This document shows, piece by piece, positions 17,567 to 27,527 of a DNA stretch of 64,000 nt. The DNA is from Gammaproteobacteria bacterium (GTDB lineage: Bacteria > Pseudomonadota > Gammaproteobacteria > Steroidobacterales > GCA-2729495): the NCBI GenBank assembly GCA_028285245.1, contig JANQPY010000016.1, positions 186,001-250,000 on the forward strand, given 5' to 3'. A program made the translations under genes and the position numbers. Position 1 is the first letter of the stretch; every line of letters begins with the position of its first letter. A model generated the notes under the pieces. That model worked only from the letters and a program-made list of their open reading frames with translations. It searched no databases and was not told the DNA's origin.

Positions 17567-18565
17567 CTAGTAACGTCTCTCAACTGCAAAGTGTGCCAAC
17601 TGCAGCAGCGCCTGCTTGCAGGCCGAGTCAGGCACCCGGGACAGCGCATGTACGGCATCGCGTGACGCTTCACGAGCCTTGTTCAGCGTGTAGGTCAACG
17701 CGCCGCTGGATTCTATGGCCGCGAGAATCGGCTCAATGTGTTCGCGCCTGCCCTCTTCAATAGCCTGGCGAATCATCACCTGCTCTTTTGCGCTGGCGCG
17801 GCGCAGCGCATAGATGATCGGGAGTGTCGGCTTACCCTCGGCCAGATCGTCACCGATATTCTTGCCCAGCTGATCGCGGTTCGCATCGTAGTCGAGGGCG
17901 TCATCAACCAGCTGAAATGCAAGCCCTAATGATTTGCCGTAGCTGACGAATGCATCTTCTACGGCACGCGACTGATCCGCGAGGATGGCGCCGATCAGCA
18001 CGCCAGCCTCAAATAGCTTTGCCGTCTTGCGGTAGATCACCTCGAGATACTGTTCCTCGGTCGTGTTGGGATCGTTGCAGTTCATGAGCTGCAGCACCTC
18101 ACCCTCGGCGATGGTATTGGTGGCATCCGCGAGCACATCCATGATGCGCATCTGGCCGACCTCAACCATCATCTGAAAGGCACGTGAGTACAGAAAGTCC
18201 CCAACCAGGACGCTGGCTTCGTTGCCAAAGACGCTGTTGGCGGTGTCCTGACCTCGTCGCAGTTCTGAATCATCCACGACATCGTCGTGTAGCAATGTAG
18301 CCGTATGGATGAATTCCACGATTGCGGCGGCGGTGATGTGCTGTTCGCCCAGGTAGCCACAGGCTCTCGCGGAGAGCAGCACGAGCAGCGGTCGGAGCCG
18401 TTTGCCGCCGCTGCCGATTATGTAGTTGGAAACACTGCTGACGAGCGCGACGTCACTGTCGAGCTGACGGTGGATTGCGCGATTCATGGCGGGCCAGTCT
18501 TCGCCCAGCTGGGCCCGGATGCCTTCTAGGTCGAGCGTCGCGTGCTGTTCATCAACGGCATACAT
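17567..18565 (-). CDS. ispB: Octaprenyl (polyprenyl) diphosphate synthase
   Basis: Trans-polyprenyl diphosphate synthase that extends farnesyl diphosphate with isopentenyl diphosphate to make the ubiquinone side chain. From ATG 18565 it has 332 residues; the frame stays open upstream, but the homology starts at MYAVDEQ. The first aspartate-rich motif is LLHDDVVDD (residues about 92-99) and the second is QLVDDALDYD. GSGGKRLRPLLVLLSA is the diphosphate-binding segment. The gene is divergent from rplU-rpmA, the arrangement seen in E. coli and many other gammaproteobacteria. Confidence 0.95.
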   Translation of the reverse strand: MYAVDEQHATLDLEGIRAQLGEDWPAMNRAIHRQLDSDVALVSSVSNYIIGSGGKRLRPLLVLLSARACGYLGEQHITAAAIVEFIHTATLLHDDVVDDSELRRGQDTANSVFGNEASVLVGDFLYSRAFQMMVEVGQMRIMDVLADATNTIAEGEVLQLMNCNDPNTTEEQYLEVIYRKTAKLFEAGVLIGAILADQSRAVEDAFVSYGKSLGLAFQLVDDALDYDANRDQLGKNIGDDLAEGKPTLPIIYALRRASAKEQVMIRQAIEEGRREHIEPILAAIESSGALTYTLNKAREASRDAVHALSRVPDSACKQALLQLAHFAVERRY

Positions 18566-18683
18566 AACGCGAGATAATGCCCCGGCTCGGCCCGGACTCC
18601 AAGTGACGGGGCGCAGGCAGCCCGCGCCGGGCCGCGGGGCTGGGCTTGGTGCCGCTCGGCCTCCGCAATCCCGTCCTAAGCCA

Positions 18684-18712
18684 TTGATCGTGCGAAGGCG
18701 AGCGGCTAGAAT
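18684..18712 (+). promoter_or_regulatory. Promoter of rplU-rpmA
   Basis: TTGATC (18684-18689) and TAGAAT (18707-18712) are separated by exactly 17 bases, in the intergenic space between ispB and rplU. This leaves a leader of about 40 bases before the rplU ATG. Confidence 0.65.
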
Positions 18713-18758
18713 TCCGCCCCTTTTGTGGCCCGGGACACCGGGCGCGTGGAGACTTCCG

Positions 18759-19079
18759 ATGTACGCCGTATTCAAGACGGGTGGCAAGCAGTACCGGGCT
18801 AGCGCGGGCGATCGACTTAAGGTTGAGAAACTCGACGCTGTCGCAGGCGACGATGTGACCTTCTCTGATGTGCTGATGGTTGGTCAGGGCGATTCAGTCA
18901 CCGTTGGCACGCCCCTGGTAGACGGCGGCAAGGTGGAGGCGCGCGTCCTGACTCAGGATAAGGACACCAAGATTAGCGTGATCAAGTTCAACCGCCGCAA
19001 AAACTATCATCGGAACAAGGGGCATCGTCAGCACTACACGCTGATTGAGATTACCGGTATTTCCGGAGGCGCTGCCTAG
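18759..19079 (+). CDS. rplU: 50S ribosomal protein L21
   Basis: A 106-residue bL21 protein of the large subunit that contacts 23S rRNA. The sequence [18 protein letters not shown] opens the family signature, and [19 protein letters not shown] is the conserved C-terminal basic patch. ATG 18759 follows GGAGAC by 6 bases, and homology begins exactly there although the frame is open further upstream. It is followed by rpmA after 48 bases. Confidence 0.98.
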   Translation: MYAVFKTGGKQYRASAGDRLKVEKLDAVAGDDVTFSDVLMVGQGDSVTVGTPLVDGGKVEARVLTQDKDTKISVIKFNRRKNYHRNKGHRQHYTLIEITGISGGAA

Positions 19080-19127
19080 TCAGCACTCTCGACCGGAGCG
19101 AGCAAGCGCACCAGGAGGAGCCAGACA

Positions 19128-19391
19128 ATGGCGCATAAGAAAGCAGGCGGCAGTTCACGCAACGGCCGCGACTCAGAATCAAAACGCCTGGGCGTCAAAA
19201 AGTTTGGCGGCGAGCAGGTTGTTGCGGGCAACATTATTGTCCGGCAGCGAGGTACCCGCTATCACGCTGGCGTTAACGTGGGCATGGGCCGTGATCACAC
19301 ATTGTTTGCCACGGCCAACGGGCGTGTGTCTTTTGTAAAGAAGGGGCCGCGCAACAGGACTGTCGTAACGGTAGATTCTTCCGGGACCTGA
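19128..19391 (+). CDS. rpmA: 50S ribosomal protein L27
   Basis: An 87-residue bL27 protein whose N-terminal tail reaches the peptidyl transferase centre. [18 protein letters not shown] is the diagnostic N-terminus, and [15 protein letters not shown] the conserved core. It starts with AHKK directly after Met, with no cleavable N-terminal extension of the firmicute type. AGGAGG lies 9 bases or so before the ATG. A strong terminator follows 31 bases after the stop codon. Confidence 0.98.
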   Translation: MAHKKAGGSSRNGRDSESKRLGVKKFGGEQVVAGNIIVRQRGTRYHAGVNVGMGRDHTLFATANGRVSFVKKGPRNRTVVTVDSSGT

Positions 19392-19420
19392 AGTTTGCAC
19401 ATCAGTGTCCACTGTATTGA

Positions 19421-20491
<1,071 letters not shown>

Positions 20492-20505
20492 CAGGGATGG
20501 AGTGC

Positions 20506-20772
20506 CTAGGCCTGCAGTCGTCGGATCGCCTGATTCAGGCGGCTCTTGTGACGGGCGGCTTTATTCCGGTGCACAAGCCCTTTGTTCACCATTGAATCAA
20601 TCGTCGGAACCGCTTGCTTGTAGAGCGACCCTGCGCTGTCGGCATCGCCGGCATCGATGGCTTTCACCACTTTCTTGATCGCCGTGCGCATATCCGACTT
20701 CAGCGCGACATTGTGCTGGCGGCGTTTCTCCGCCTGACGGGCCCGCTTGATTGCCGATTTGATGTTTGCCAC
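20506..20772 (-). CDS. rpsT: 30S ribosomal protein S20
   Basis: An 88-residue bS20 protein that binds 16S rRNA. MANIKSAIKRARQAEKRRQHN is the family N-terminus (shown over its first 20 residues and one more base region), and the C-terminal half has VNKGLVHRNKAARHKSRLN. It converges on obgE and is divergent from murJ, with its own promoter in the gap. Confidence 0.97.
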   Translation of the reverse strand: MANIKSAIKRARQAEKRRQHNVALKSDMRTAIKKVVKAIDAGDADSAGSLYKQAVPTIDSMVNKGLVHRNKAARHKSRLNQAIRRLQA

Positions 20773-20819
20773 AGGTCTCTTCCCGTATGGAGTCGTCCGC
20801 CGGAGCGGAAAAGCGCGGT

Positions 20820-20848
20820 ATTCTTTCGGTTCGGAGCGATCCTGTCAA
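20820..20848 (-). promoter_or_regulatory. Promoter of rpsT
   Basis: On the minus strand TTGACA overlaps 20843-20848 and AAGAAT covers 20820-20825, with 17 bases between the hexamers. The transcript would have a leader of about 40 bases before the rpsT ATG. Confidence 0.65.
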
Positions 20849-20904
20849 TAGCCGGCCGCTGTGCAAGTCCTTGCTTTTTCAGGACCTGCTAGACTCCCGG
20901 CGCC

Positions 20905-22533
20905 ATGCCAGACAAGCCGTCCGACCCGTCGTCTGACCCGCCGCCGCCCGCAGATCGCGTCCGCCTGCTGCTGAAATCGACCTCTGTCGTCAGCCTTATG
21001 ACGGTGCTTTCGCGGGTGCTCGGCCTGGTGCGGGATATCGTGCTGGCCCGGTTTTTTGGGGCCCAGGCAGTCATGGACGCGTTCTTTGTCGCGTTCAAGA
21101 TTCCCAACATCTTCCGCCGTTTCTTTGCCGAGGGCGCGTTCTCGCAGGCGTTCGTGCCTGTATTTGCGGAGTATGCCGAGCAGCGTGAGGCCGCCGCAGT
21201 CCGGGAGCTCTCCGATCGCGTTGCCGGCACGCTGGGCCTGATTTTGTTCGTGGTCACGGCAATCGGAGTTGTTGCCGCACCGCTGCTGATCTCGCTGTTC
21301 GGCATGGGCTGGCTCGCCGGCGATGAGGCTGATAACGCGGATAAGTTTGGGCTGGCCGTCGACATGCTCAGGTTAACGTTTCCGTACCTGTTCTTTATTT
21401 CCCTCACGGCGCTAGCGGGCGGTATTCTCAATACTTATCACCGCTTTGCCGCCCCCGCGTTTGCGCCGGTCTTGCTCAACGTCTGCCTGATAGCGTTCGC
21501 AGCTTTCATCGCACCCCATTACGAGCGGCCCGGCATGGCCTTGGCAGCCGGCGTGTTCGCTGCCGGGCTCGTGCAGCTGCTGTTCATGCTGCCGTTTCTG
21601 GCCAAGCTTAAGGCGGTGCCGAGGCCGCGCTGGGGCCCGGGGCACGAGGGCGTGCGCCGAATCGGTCGCTTGATGGCGCCGGCGATCGTTGGCTCCTCTG
21701 TGGCACAGATCAACATCTTGTTCGATACGCTGATTGCTTCTTTCCTGGTGACCGGCAGCATCAGCTGGCTGTACTACTCTGATCGCCTCATGGAGTTTCC
21801 TCTCGGTGTATTCGGGATCGCGCTGGCCACCGTCATTCTGCCGAATCTTTCGCGTCAGCACGCGCAGGGCTCCAGCCGCGAGTTCGCCGCGATGCTGGAT
21901 TGGGCGCTGCGGCTGGCGGTACTAATCGCGGTGCCCGCAGCAGTTGGTCTGTGTCTGTTGGCCGCTCCGCTCCTGACGACCCTTTTCTTCGGTGGTGAGT
22001 TTACGGCGCGAGACGTTGATATGGCGCGCTTCAGTCTGGTGGCTTATGGCGGCGGCCTGCTCGGCTTCGTTCTTGTGAAGGTCCTGGCACCCGGTTATTT
22101 CGCGCGTCAGGACACACGCACACCAGTGCGTATCGGCATCATTGCACTGGTCGTGAACATGGTTCTGAACGTGGCCATCGTCGTGCCGTGGGTGGCGACA
22201 GGCCGCCCCGCAGCCCATGCTGGTTTGGCACTCGCGACGTCGCTCGCTGCATTTCTCAATGCGGGTCTTTTGCTGCGTGGACTGATGCAGCGAAATGTCT
22301 GGCGTCCGGAGTCTGGCTGGGGCGCCTTCCTGTTGCGCGTCGGCGTCAGCGCCGGTGTTATGGCGCTGCTGCTCGAACAGTTCGTGCCTGGGGAAGAGGC
22401 ATGGTTTGCAGCGGACATCTGGACGCGAGCCGGTTGGCTGCTGGCGAGTGTGGCAGGCGGGGCTGCCGCGTATGCGGCCAGCCTGTTGGCCACGGGAATG
22501 CGGTTGTCGCAGCTGCGCATGACGGCTCGCTAA
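20905..22533 (+). CDS. murJ: Lipid II flippase MurJ
   Basis: A 542-residue, about 14-helix protein of the MOP superfamily that flips lipid II across the inner membrane for peptidoglycan synthesis. Family marks are STSVVSLMTVLSRVLGLVRD, FFGAQAVMDAFFVAFKIPN followed by IFRRFFAEGAFSQAFVPVF, and WLYYSDRLMEFPLGVFGIAL. The start at 20905 gives a short hydrophilic N-terminus rich in Pro and Asp. The order murJ-ribF-ileS-lspA is a widespread proteobacterial neighbourhood. Confidence 0.96.
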   Translation: MPDKPSDPSSDPPPPADRVRLLLKSTSVVSLMTVLSRVLGLVRDIVLARFFGAQAVMDAFFVAFKIPNIFRRFFAEGAFSQAFVPVFAEYAEQREAAAVRELSDRVAGTLGLILFVVTAIGVVAAPLLISLFGMGWLAGDEADNADKFGLAVDMLRLTFPYLFFISLTALAGGILNTYHRFAAPAFAPVLLNVCLIAFAAFIAPHYERPGMALAAGVFAAGLVQLLFMLPFLAKLKAVPRPRWGPGHEGVRRIGRLMAPAIVGSSVAQINILFDTLIASFLVTGSISWLYYSDRLMEFPLGVFGIALATVILPNLSRQHAQGSSREFAAMLDWALRLAVLIAVPAAVGLCLLAAPLLTTLFFGGEFTARDVDMARFSLVAYGGGLLGFVLVKVLAPGYFARQDTRTPVRIGIIALVVNMVLNVAIVVPWVATGRPAAHAGLALATSLAAFLNAGLLLRGLMQRNVWRPESGWGAFLLRVGVSAGVMALLLEQFVPGEEAWFAADIWTRAGWLLASVAGGAAAYAASLLATGMRLSQLRMTAR

Positions 22534-22552
22534 GTGCCATATGCGCATCCGT

Positions 22553-22580
22553 ATGACAGGTTGGCCGCGGCGCTTATAAT
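22553..22580 (+). promoter_or_regulatory. Promoter of ribF
   Basis: ATGACA (22553-22558) and a consensus TATAAT (22575-22580) are 16 bases apart, in the short murJ-ribF gap. The predicted leader before the ribF ATG is under 20 bases. Confidence 0.6.
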
Positions 22581-22604
22581 TCCCAATTTTCCTGGCACAG
22601 ACCG

Positions 22605-23546
22605 ATGCGACTGATGCGCCGACCCGGCCGCGGCCGGACGCTCATGCCGGATGGCTGTGTCGCCACGATCGGCACCTATGACGGTGTGCACTTGGGGCAC
22701 CAGCACATTCTTGCGCGCGTGCGGCATGAAGCCGCTCGCCTGAAGTTGCCGGCGCTGGTGTTTTCGTTTGAGCCGACGCCCGCCGAGTTTTTTGGGCGGA
22801 ATGCACCGCCCGCGCGGCTCACTCGGTTGCGGGAGAAGTTTTCGGCGTTCGCTGAATTGGGACTGGACGTTTTTTTCTGTCCGCCGTTCGATGCGTCGAT
22901 GGAGCGCTTGGAGCCCGATGAGTTCATCGACAACTTGCTAGTTGATCGGCTGCACGTCCGCCACCTTGTGATCGGTGATGACTTTCGCTTCGCGCGCAAG
23001 CGGTCCGGAACGCTGGAAGATCTGCGCCGGGGAGGCGCAACGCATAACTTCGCGGTAGAGCAGCAAGAAAGTGTTCGGGTGGACGGCCGGCGCGTGTCGA
23101 GCACCAGAATCCGCGAGTTGCTTGCCGCCGGCCAGCTAGCGGCTGCGAAAGCGTTGCTGGGCCGGCACTATCGCATGAGCGGCAGAGTGGTAGCGGGCCG
23201 TCAATTAGGCCAGCAGTTCGGGTTTCCGACTGCCAATGTGCGTTTGGGCCGGCGCGCGGCTGCAATCAAGGGTATTTTTGCCGTCAGGGCGCACGGAGTT
23301 TCTGATCGGCCGGTCGATGGCGTGGCCAGTCTCGGTTCAAGGCCTACGATTGAAGGGAACGGCCGGCTTCTGCTTGAGGTTCATCTGTTCGGATTTGAGC
23401 GGCGGATCTACGGTGAGTACATTGCCGTGGATTTCATTGAGAAGCTGCGTGATGAAGAACAGTTTCCGAGTATTGACGAGATGATTCGGCAGATGCAGGC
23501 CGACGCCGAGGCTGCCAGGGCGGCTTTGGCCGCTAACCCCGATTGA
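22605..23546 (+). CDS. ribF: Bifunctional riboflavin kinase/FMN adenylyltransferase
   Basis: Makes FMN and FAD from riboflavin. The N-terminal adenylyltransferase half shows the nucleotidyl-transferase motif GTYDGVHLGHQ and VIGDDFRFARKRSG. VSSTRIRELL marks the boundary to the C-terminal flavokinase domain, which has HYRMSGRVVAGRQLGQ followed by FGFPTANV. The total of 313 residues is normal. ATG 22605 is used; ATG 22614 is in frame. It is followed by ileS after 84 bases. Confidence 0.96.
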   Translation: MRLMRRPGRGRTLMPDGCVATIGTYDGVHLGHQHILARVRHEAARLKLPALVFSFEPTPAEFFGRNAPPARLTRLREKFSAFAELGLDVFFCPPFDASMERLEPDEFIDNLLVDRLHVRHLVIGDDFRFARKRSGTLEDLRRGGATHNFAVEQQESVRVDGRRVSSTRIRELLAAGQLAAAKALLGRHYRMSGRVVAGRQLGQQFGFPTANVRLGRRAAAIKGIFAVRAHGVSDRPVDGVASLGSRPTIEGNGRLLLEVHLFGFERRIYGEYIAVDFIEKLRDEEQFPSIDEMIRQMQADAEAARAALAANPD

Positions 23547-23630
23547 TTTGACCGTACCAGTAAGTGGGTCAGTGAGGCCAGGTAGAGCCCCAAGCAAAGC
23601 AATGAGCACCCGATCGAACAAGGACAGCCG

Positions 23631-26447
23631 GTGACCGATTACAAGGACAGCATCAATCTGCCGAGTACGTCGTTTCCTATGCGTGCCAATCTGGCGCAAC
23701 GCGAGCCGGAAATGCTGAAGAGATGGCAAGATTCTGATTTGTATAAGAAAATTAGAGCTTCAGCGCAGGGCCGGCCACGCTTTCAGTTCGTCGATGGCCC
23801 ACCCTATGCGAACGGCAATATTCATCTCGGTCATGCCGTAAACAAAGTTCTTAAGGACATGGCCGTTAAGTCACGCGGACTCGATGGCTTCGACGTGCCC
23901 TTTGTGCCCGGCTGGGATTGTCACGGTCTGCCAATCGAACTGCAGGTTGAAAAGAAGCACGGCAAAGTTGGGCGCAAGCTTGACGCAGCCGCGTTCAGGC
24001 GGGCCTGCCGGGACTACGCACTCAAACAGGTGGATAACCAGCGCGAGGACTTCAAGCGACTCGGCGTGCTGGCAGACTGGGACAACCCCTATTTGACGCT
24101 TGACCCTCGCTTCGAAGCAGAACAGGTGAGGGCCTTCGCAAAGATTGTCGAGCGGGGCCATCTGCAGCGGGGCCACAAGCCAGTGCACTGGTGCCTCGAC
24201 TGTGGCTCTGCTCTCGCCGAAGCCGAGGTCGAGTACCGCGATAAACACTCAACGGCGATTGATGTGCTGTTCGCGGCCGACGACGCAAGCGCAGTTTTGA
24301 CAGCGTTTGACTTAGGCGGCGCCGAGTCTCGTACGAGTGATGTGTTCACAACGGGCATTCCAATCTGGACCACAACTGCCTGGACGCTGCCAGCCAATCA
24401 GGCAGTCGCGGTGGGTCCGGAGCTGGATTACGCGCTCTGGCAGTGTGAAGTCGACGGGGGTTTGTATCGCTTGCTGCTCGCCGAGGCGCTCGCCGAGGCC
24501 GCTCTGGATCGCTACGGGGCAATGAACAGGCAGTTGCTGGGCAAAACTAAGGGCGCCTCGCTGGCGGGGCTCACCCTGAGTCATCCGTTCTATGAGCGGC
24601 AGGTGCCCGTGATCGCGGCAGACTTCGTTACGCTCGATGCTGGCACGGGCGCTGTCCATATTGCGCCCGGGCACGGACAGGACGATTTTGTAGCCGGTCA
24701 GGCTCACGGCCTGAAGGTTGATAATCCGGTCGGCGGAGACGGCGTGTATTTGGATTCGACGCCTCTGTTTGCGGGCCAGCACATCACCAAGGCAGGCGAG
24801 AACATTCTTGCGGAACTCAAGTCGGTGGGGCGGTTGCTCGCCGAGGTGAAGTTCACCCACAGCTATCCGCATTGCTGGCGCCACCGAACGCCGCTTATTT
24901 TCAGGGCGACGCCCCAATGGTTTGTCAGTCTCGATCAGAATGGATTACGAGAGCAGGCGCTTAGTGCCATTCAAAATGTGCAATGGATCCCTGATTGGGG
25001 TCAGCAGCGCATAGAAGCCATGATCGCTGACCGGCCGGACTGGTGTATATCCAGGCAACGCACCTGGGGCGTGCCGATTCCTCTTTTCCTGAACAAGCAA
25101 ACCGGCGCACTGCATCCCGACACCCCGGTGCTGCTGGAAGCGGTAGCCAAACGCATGGAGACGGAAGGTCTCGATGCCTGGTTTGAGGCAGATCCTGCCA
25201 CCTGGCTGGGAGCAGCAGGCGATCAGTACACCGTTGTGACGGACACGATGGACGTGTGGATGGATTCAGGAGTCGTCCATCATTGCCTGGCAAAGCTCCA
25301 CCCAGGCGTGAATTTTCCCGCTGACCTGTATTTGGAAGGATCGGATCAGCATCGCGGCTGGTTCCAGAGTTCTCTGTTGACCGCTGTCGCAATGCATGAT
25401 GCCGCGCCCTACCGGCAGGTTCTCACACACGGTTTCACGGTGGACGACAAAGGGCACAAGATGTCCAAGTCACTCGGTAATACCATCGAGCCGCAGAAAA
25501 TCGTGAACAAACTGGGTGCCGATATTCTCAGGCTTTGGATTGCATCGACTGACTACCGCGGCGAAATGTCGCTGTCCGATGAAATCCTCAAACGCATCTC
25601 CGACTCATATCGCCGTATGCGGAATACCTCGCGATTCCTGCTCGGGAATTTGCACGGTTTTGATCCTGCGGATCATGCAGTCCCGGTGGAGGAGCTCGTA
25701 GATCTGGACCGCTGGGCTGTGCAGCGCGCGGCAGCCATGCAGGCGCAGCTGCGCGAGGCCTATGAGCGATATGAATTTCATCGGGTGTATCAGTTGCTGC
25801 ACAACTTCTGTGTTGTCGATATGGGGGGCTTTTATCTCGATATCATCAAGGATCGCCTGTATACGACGCCGGAGGCGGGGCAGGCGCGGCGTTCTGCGCA
25901 GACCGCAATGTTTCTCATCGTGGATGCGATGGCCCGCTGGTTTTCGCCCATTCTGAGCTTCACAGCCGAGGAGATCTGGCTGGGGCTGCCCGGTGAGCGG
26001 GAGGAATCGGTGATGTTAAGCCAATGGGCAAATCTGCCTGAAGATCTGACAACCGATATTGATTGGCAGACGGTGATATCTGCCCGCGAGATCGTTGCCA
26101 GGCATCTGGAGGCGCTGCGCGAAGCTGGAGATATTGGTTCCGCGCTCGATGCGGAAGTTGCGGTTCAGGCTGAGCCTGCAGTGCATGCGGAGCTTGAGAA
26201 GTTAGGCGATGAATTGCGCTTTGTCTTCATTACGTCCGAGGCCAAAGTGCGGCTGATCGACGGCCCACCGCCGAAAGATTCATCAGCGGCCTCGCTAAGG
26301 ATTGAGGTGAAGTCATCCAGCCATGAGAAATGCGTTCGCTGCTGGCACCGGCGTGCTGACGTCGGGTCCGAGCGGGCGCATCCGGAGCTGTGCGGCCGCT
26401 GCGTCAGCAATCTAGCGATGCCTGGTGAGATGCGTGAATACGCCTGA
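23631..26447 (+). CDS. ileS: Isoleucyl-tRNA synthetase
   Basis: Class I synthetase of 938 residues that charges tRNA-Ile. The HIGH-type motif is HLGH (65-68) in NGNIHLGHAVNKVLKDM, and KMSKS sits at 610-614 in DDKGHKMSKSLGNT. GWDCHGLPIE and the CP1 editing domain with TTAWTLPANQAV are present. A C-terminal zinc-binding module CVRCWHRR plus CGRCVSNL shows it is the bacterial type with the Zn finger. It starts with GTG at 23631. Its 3' end overlaps lspA. Confidence 0.98.
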   Translation: MTDYKDSINLPSTSFPMRANLAQREPEMLKRWQDSDLYKKIRASAQGRPRFQFVDGPPYANGNIHLGHAVNKVLKDMAVKSRGLDGFDVPFVPGWDCHGLPIELQVEKKHGKVGRKLDAAAFRRACRDYALKQVDNQREDFKRLGVLADWDNPYLTLDPRFEAEQVRAFAKIVERGHLQRGHKPVHWCLDCGSALAEAEVEYRDKHSTAIDVLFAADDASAVLTAFDLGGAESRTSDVFTTGIPIWTTTAWTLPANQAVAVGPELDYALWQCEVDGGLYRLLLAEALAEAALDRYGAMNRQLLGKTKGASLAGLTLSHPFYERQVPVIAADFVTLDAGTGAVHIAPGHGQDDFVAGQAHGLKVDNPVGGDGVYLDSTPLFAGQHITKAGENILAELKSVGRLLAEVKFTHSYPHCWRHRTPLIFRATPQWFVSLDQNGLREQALSAIQNVQWIPDWGQQRIEAMIADRPDWCISRQRTWGVPIPLFLNKQTGALHPDTPVLLEAVAKRMETEGLDAWFEADPATWLGAAGDQYTVVTDTMDVWMDSGVVHHCLAKLHPGVNFPADLYLEGSDQHRGWFQSSLLTAVAMHDAAPYRQVLTHGFTVDDKGHKMSKSLGNTIEPQKIVNKLGADILRLWIASTDYRGEMSLSDEILKRISDSYRRMRNTSRFLLGNLHGFDPADHAVPVEELVDLDRWAVQRAAAMQAQLREAYERYEFHRVYQLLHNFCVVDMGGFYLDIIKDRLYTTPEAGQARRSAQTAMFLIVDAMARWFSPILSFTAEEIWLGLPGEREESVMLSQWANLPEDLTTDIDWQTVISAREIVARHLEALREAGDIGSALDAEVAVQAEPAVHAELEKLGDELRFVFITSEAKVRLIDGPPPKDSSAASLRIEVKSSSHEKCVRCWHRRADVGSERAHPELCGRCVSNLAMPGEMREYA

Positions 26448-26952
26448 GTCGACGCCGGAGCCTAAGTTAGGCTGGCGCGCCGGACGCTGGCTCACGCTCT
26501 CCGCATTCGTGCTGGTCGCGGATCAGCTAACCAAATTGGCCGTGCTCGACAACTTCGAGCTGCTGCAGCGCGTCTCGGTGCTACCGTTCTTTGATTTAAT
26601 CCGCCTGCACAATCCGGGCGCCGCGTTTAGTTTCCTGGCAGATGAGTCCGGCTGGCAAAACGATTTGTTTATTGTCATTGCGCTGGTCGCCTCGATTGCC
26701 TTGCTGCTGTGGCTTCTGACACTGCCGCGTTACGGCCATCGAACGCTTGCGGGGGGGCTGTCTCTGGTTCTGGGTGGGGCTTTGGGTAACCTGGCGGACC
26801 GTTTGAACCACGGCTATGTTGTGGATTTCTTACTCTTCTACTGGCCCGACGTGTTTGTGTTTCCCGCATTCAATGTCGCTGACTCCGCAATTACCTGCGG
26901 CGTGGTGCTCATTCTTTTTGATAGCCTGGTGCTGGAGCGGCGGCGCGCGTAG
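26434..26952 (+). CDS. lspA: Lipoprotein signal peptidase (signal peptidase II)
   Basis: Aspartyl protease of the inner membrane that removes signal peptides from diacylglyceryl-modified prolipoproteins. Four transmembrane helices are evident. The conserved motifs are ADQLTK near the N-terminus, HNPGAAFSFL, GALGNLADRLNHGYVVDF (catalytic Asp in the DR pair) and FNVADSAI (second catalytic Asp). Its 172 residues are normal. GTG 26434 is used (start MNTPES); GTG 26425 is an alternative. Both lie within the end of ileS, so translational coupling is likely. Confidence 0.95.
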   Translation: MNTPESTPEPKLGWRAGRWLTLSAFVLVADQLTKLAVLDNFELLQRVSVLPFFDLIRLHNPGAAFSFLADESGWQNDLFIVIALVASIALLLWLLTLPRYGHRTLAGGLSLVLGGALGNLADRLNHGYVVDFLLFYWPDVFVFPAFNVADSAITCGVVLILFDSLVLERRRA

Positions 26953-26975
26953 GTCAACACAACCGTGTAGACCGC

Positions 26976-27010
26976 AAAAAAAGGCCGCTAGTCCATAGAA
27001 GACTAGCGGC
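26976..27010 (-). terminator. Terminator of the first minor-pilin operon (possibly bidirectional)
   Basis: A perfect 10-base stem (26984-26993 with 27001-27010) around a 7-base loop is followed, on the minus strand, by seven T (26976-26982). It lies 46 bases after the pilE stop codon. On the plus strand the stem is followed by TTGGTTTG, so it may also stop lspA transcription, less efficiently. Confidence 0.88.
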
Positions 27011-27055
27011 TTGGTTTGAACGTTCTATGCAACGACGGGGCGAGCCGATGTGCGC

Positions 27056-27502
27056 TTAACGCCAGCAGTCGTCGGTATTCTCGGCGCCGCCGTTCGTGAA
27101 CGCCGTTCTCTGGCCACGCTCATTGACGATAAACACCGCGCAGTCCTGGTCGTCAGCCTGAGCGCCGCCGGCGGCGATGGTCGCGACGGCTTGATACTGT
27201 CCCGCGTTGGGTCGCGCCACCGCGAGGTTATAGAAACCTCGCTCCGTCTGGCCCACGCCCAAGCCCACCGGAGGCGGGTTCGCAAGATCGTTGGAGTAGG
27301 TGCCGTTCTGAATAAAGAAGCGCTCCTGGCCGGCGGTGATGCGCAGCAGCGCCGTGGTGGCATCGGCGCGATTCGCTCTCTGTATGTATCCGCGATAGCT
27401 CGGAATCGCCACCGTCATGATGATTGCAATGATCACCATAGACACCATCAGCTCGATGAGGGTGAAGCCAGTTTGCTTCGCCGGGTGTTTCGCCGATTTC
27501 AT
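27056..27502 (-). CDS. pilE: Type IV minor pilin PilE
   Basis: Prepilin of 148 residues. The leader MKSAKHPAKQTG is cut before FTLIELMVSMVIIAIIMTVA, with the +5 glutamate. The PilE-type middle region is RADATTALLRITAGQERFF then NGTYSNDL, and the C-terminal disulfide region is DDQDCAVFIVNERGQRTA to DDCW. ATG 27502 is preferred because GAGGGAG lies 6-7 bases before it; ATG 27517 is also in frame. It is the last gene of the first pilin operon, 25 bases after pilY1, and is followed by a strong terminator. It is expected in the pilus tip/initiation complex. Confidence 0.93.
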   Translation of the reverse strand: MKSAKHPAKQTGFTLIELMVSMVIIAIIMTVAIPSYRGYIQRANRADATTALLRITAGQERFFIQNGTYSNDLANPPPVGLGVGQTERGFYNLAVARPNAGQYQAVATIAAGGAQADDQDCAVFIVNERGQRTAFTNGGAENTDDCWR

Positions 27503-27527
27503 CGATTGCTCCCTCATGACCTGTGCT

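Noticed and set aside
17567..18787. 406-codon version of ispB starting at 18787
   Set aside because: The extra 74 codons cover the rplU promoter and translate to Pro/Arg/Gly-rich sequence. IspB homology starts at MYAVDEQ (18565).
21412..22548. Leftward open frames of 137-208 codons opposite murJ
   Set aside because: Antisense shadows of a well-supported flippase, with His/Arg/Gln-rich translations.
26976..27010. Possible tRNA or attenuator at the lspA-pilE gap
   Set aside because: The 10-base stem with flanking T7 on the minus strand fits an intrinsic terminator; no cloverleaf can be drawn.
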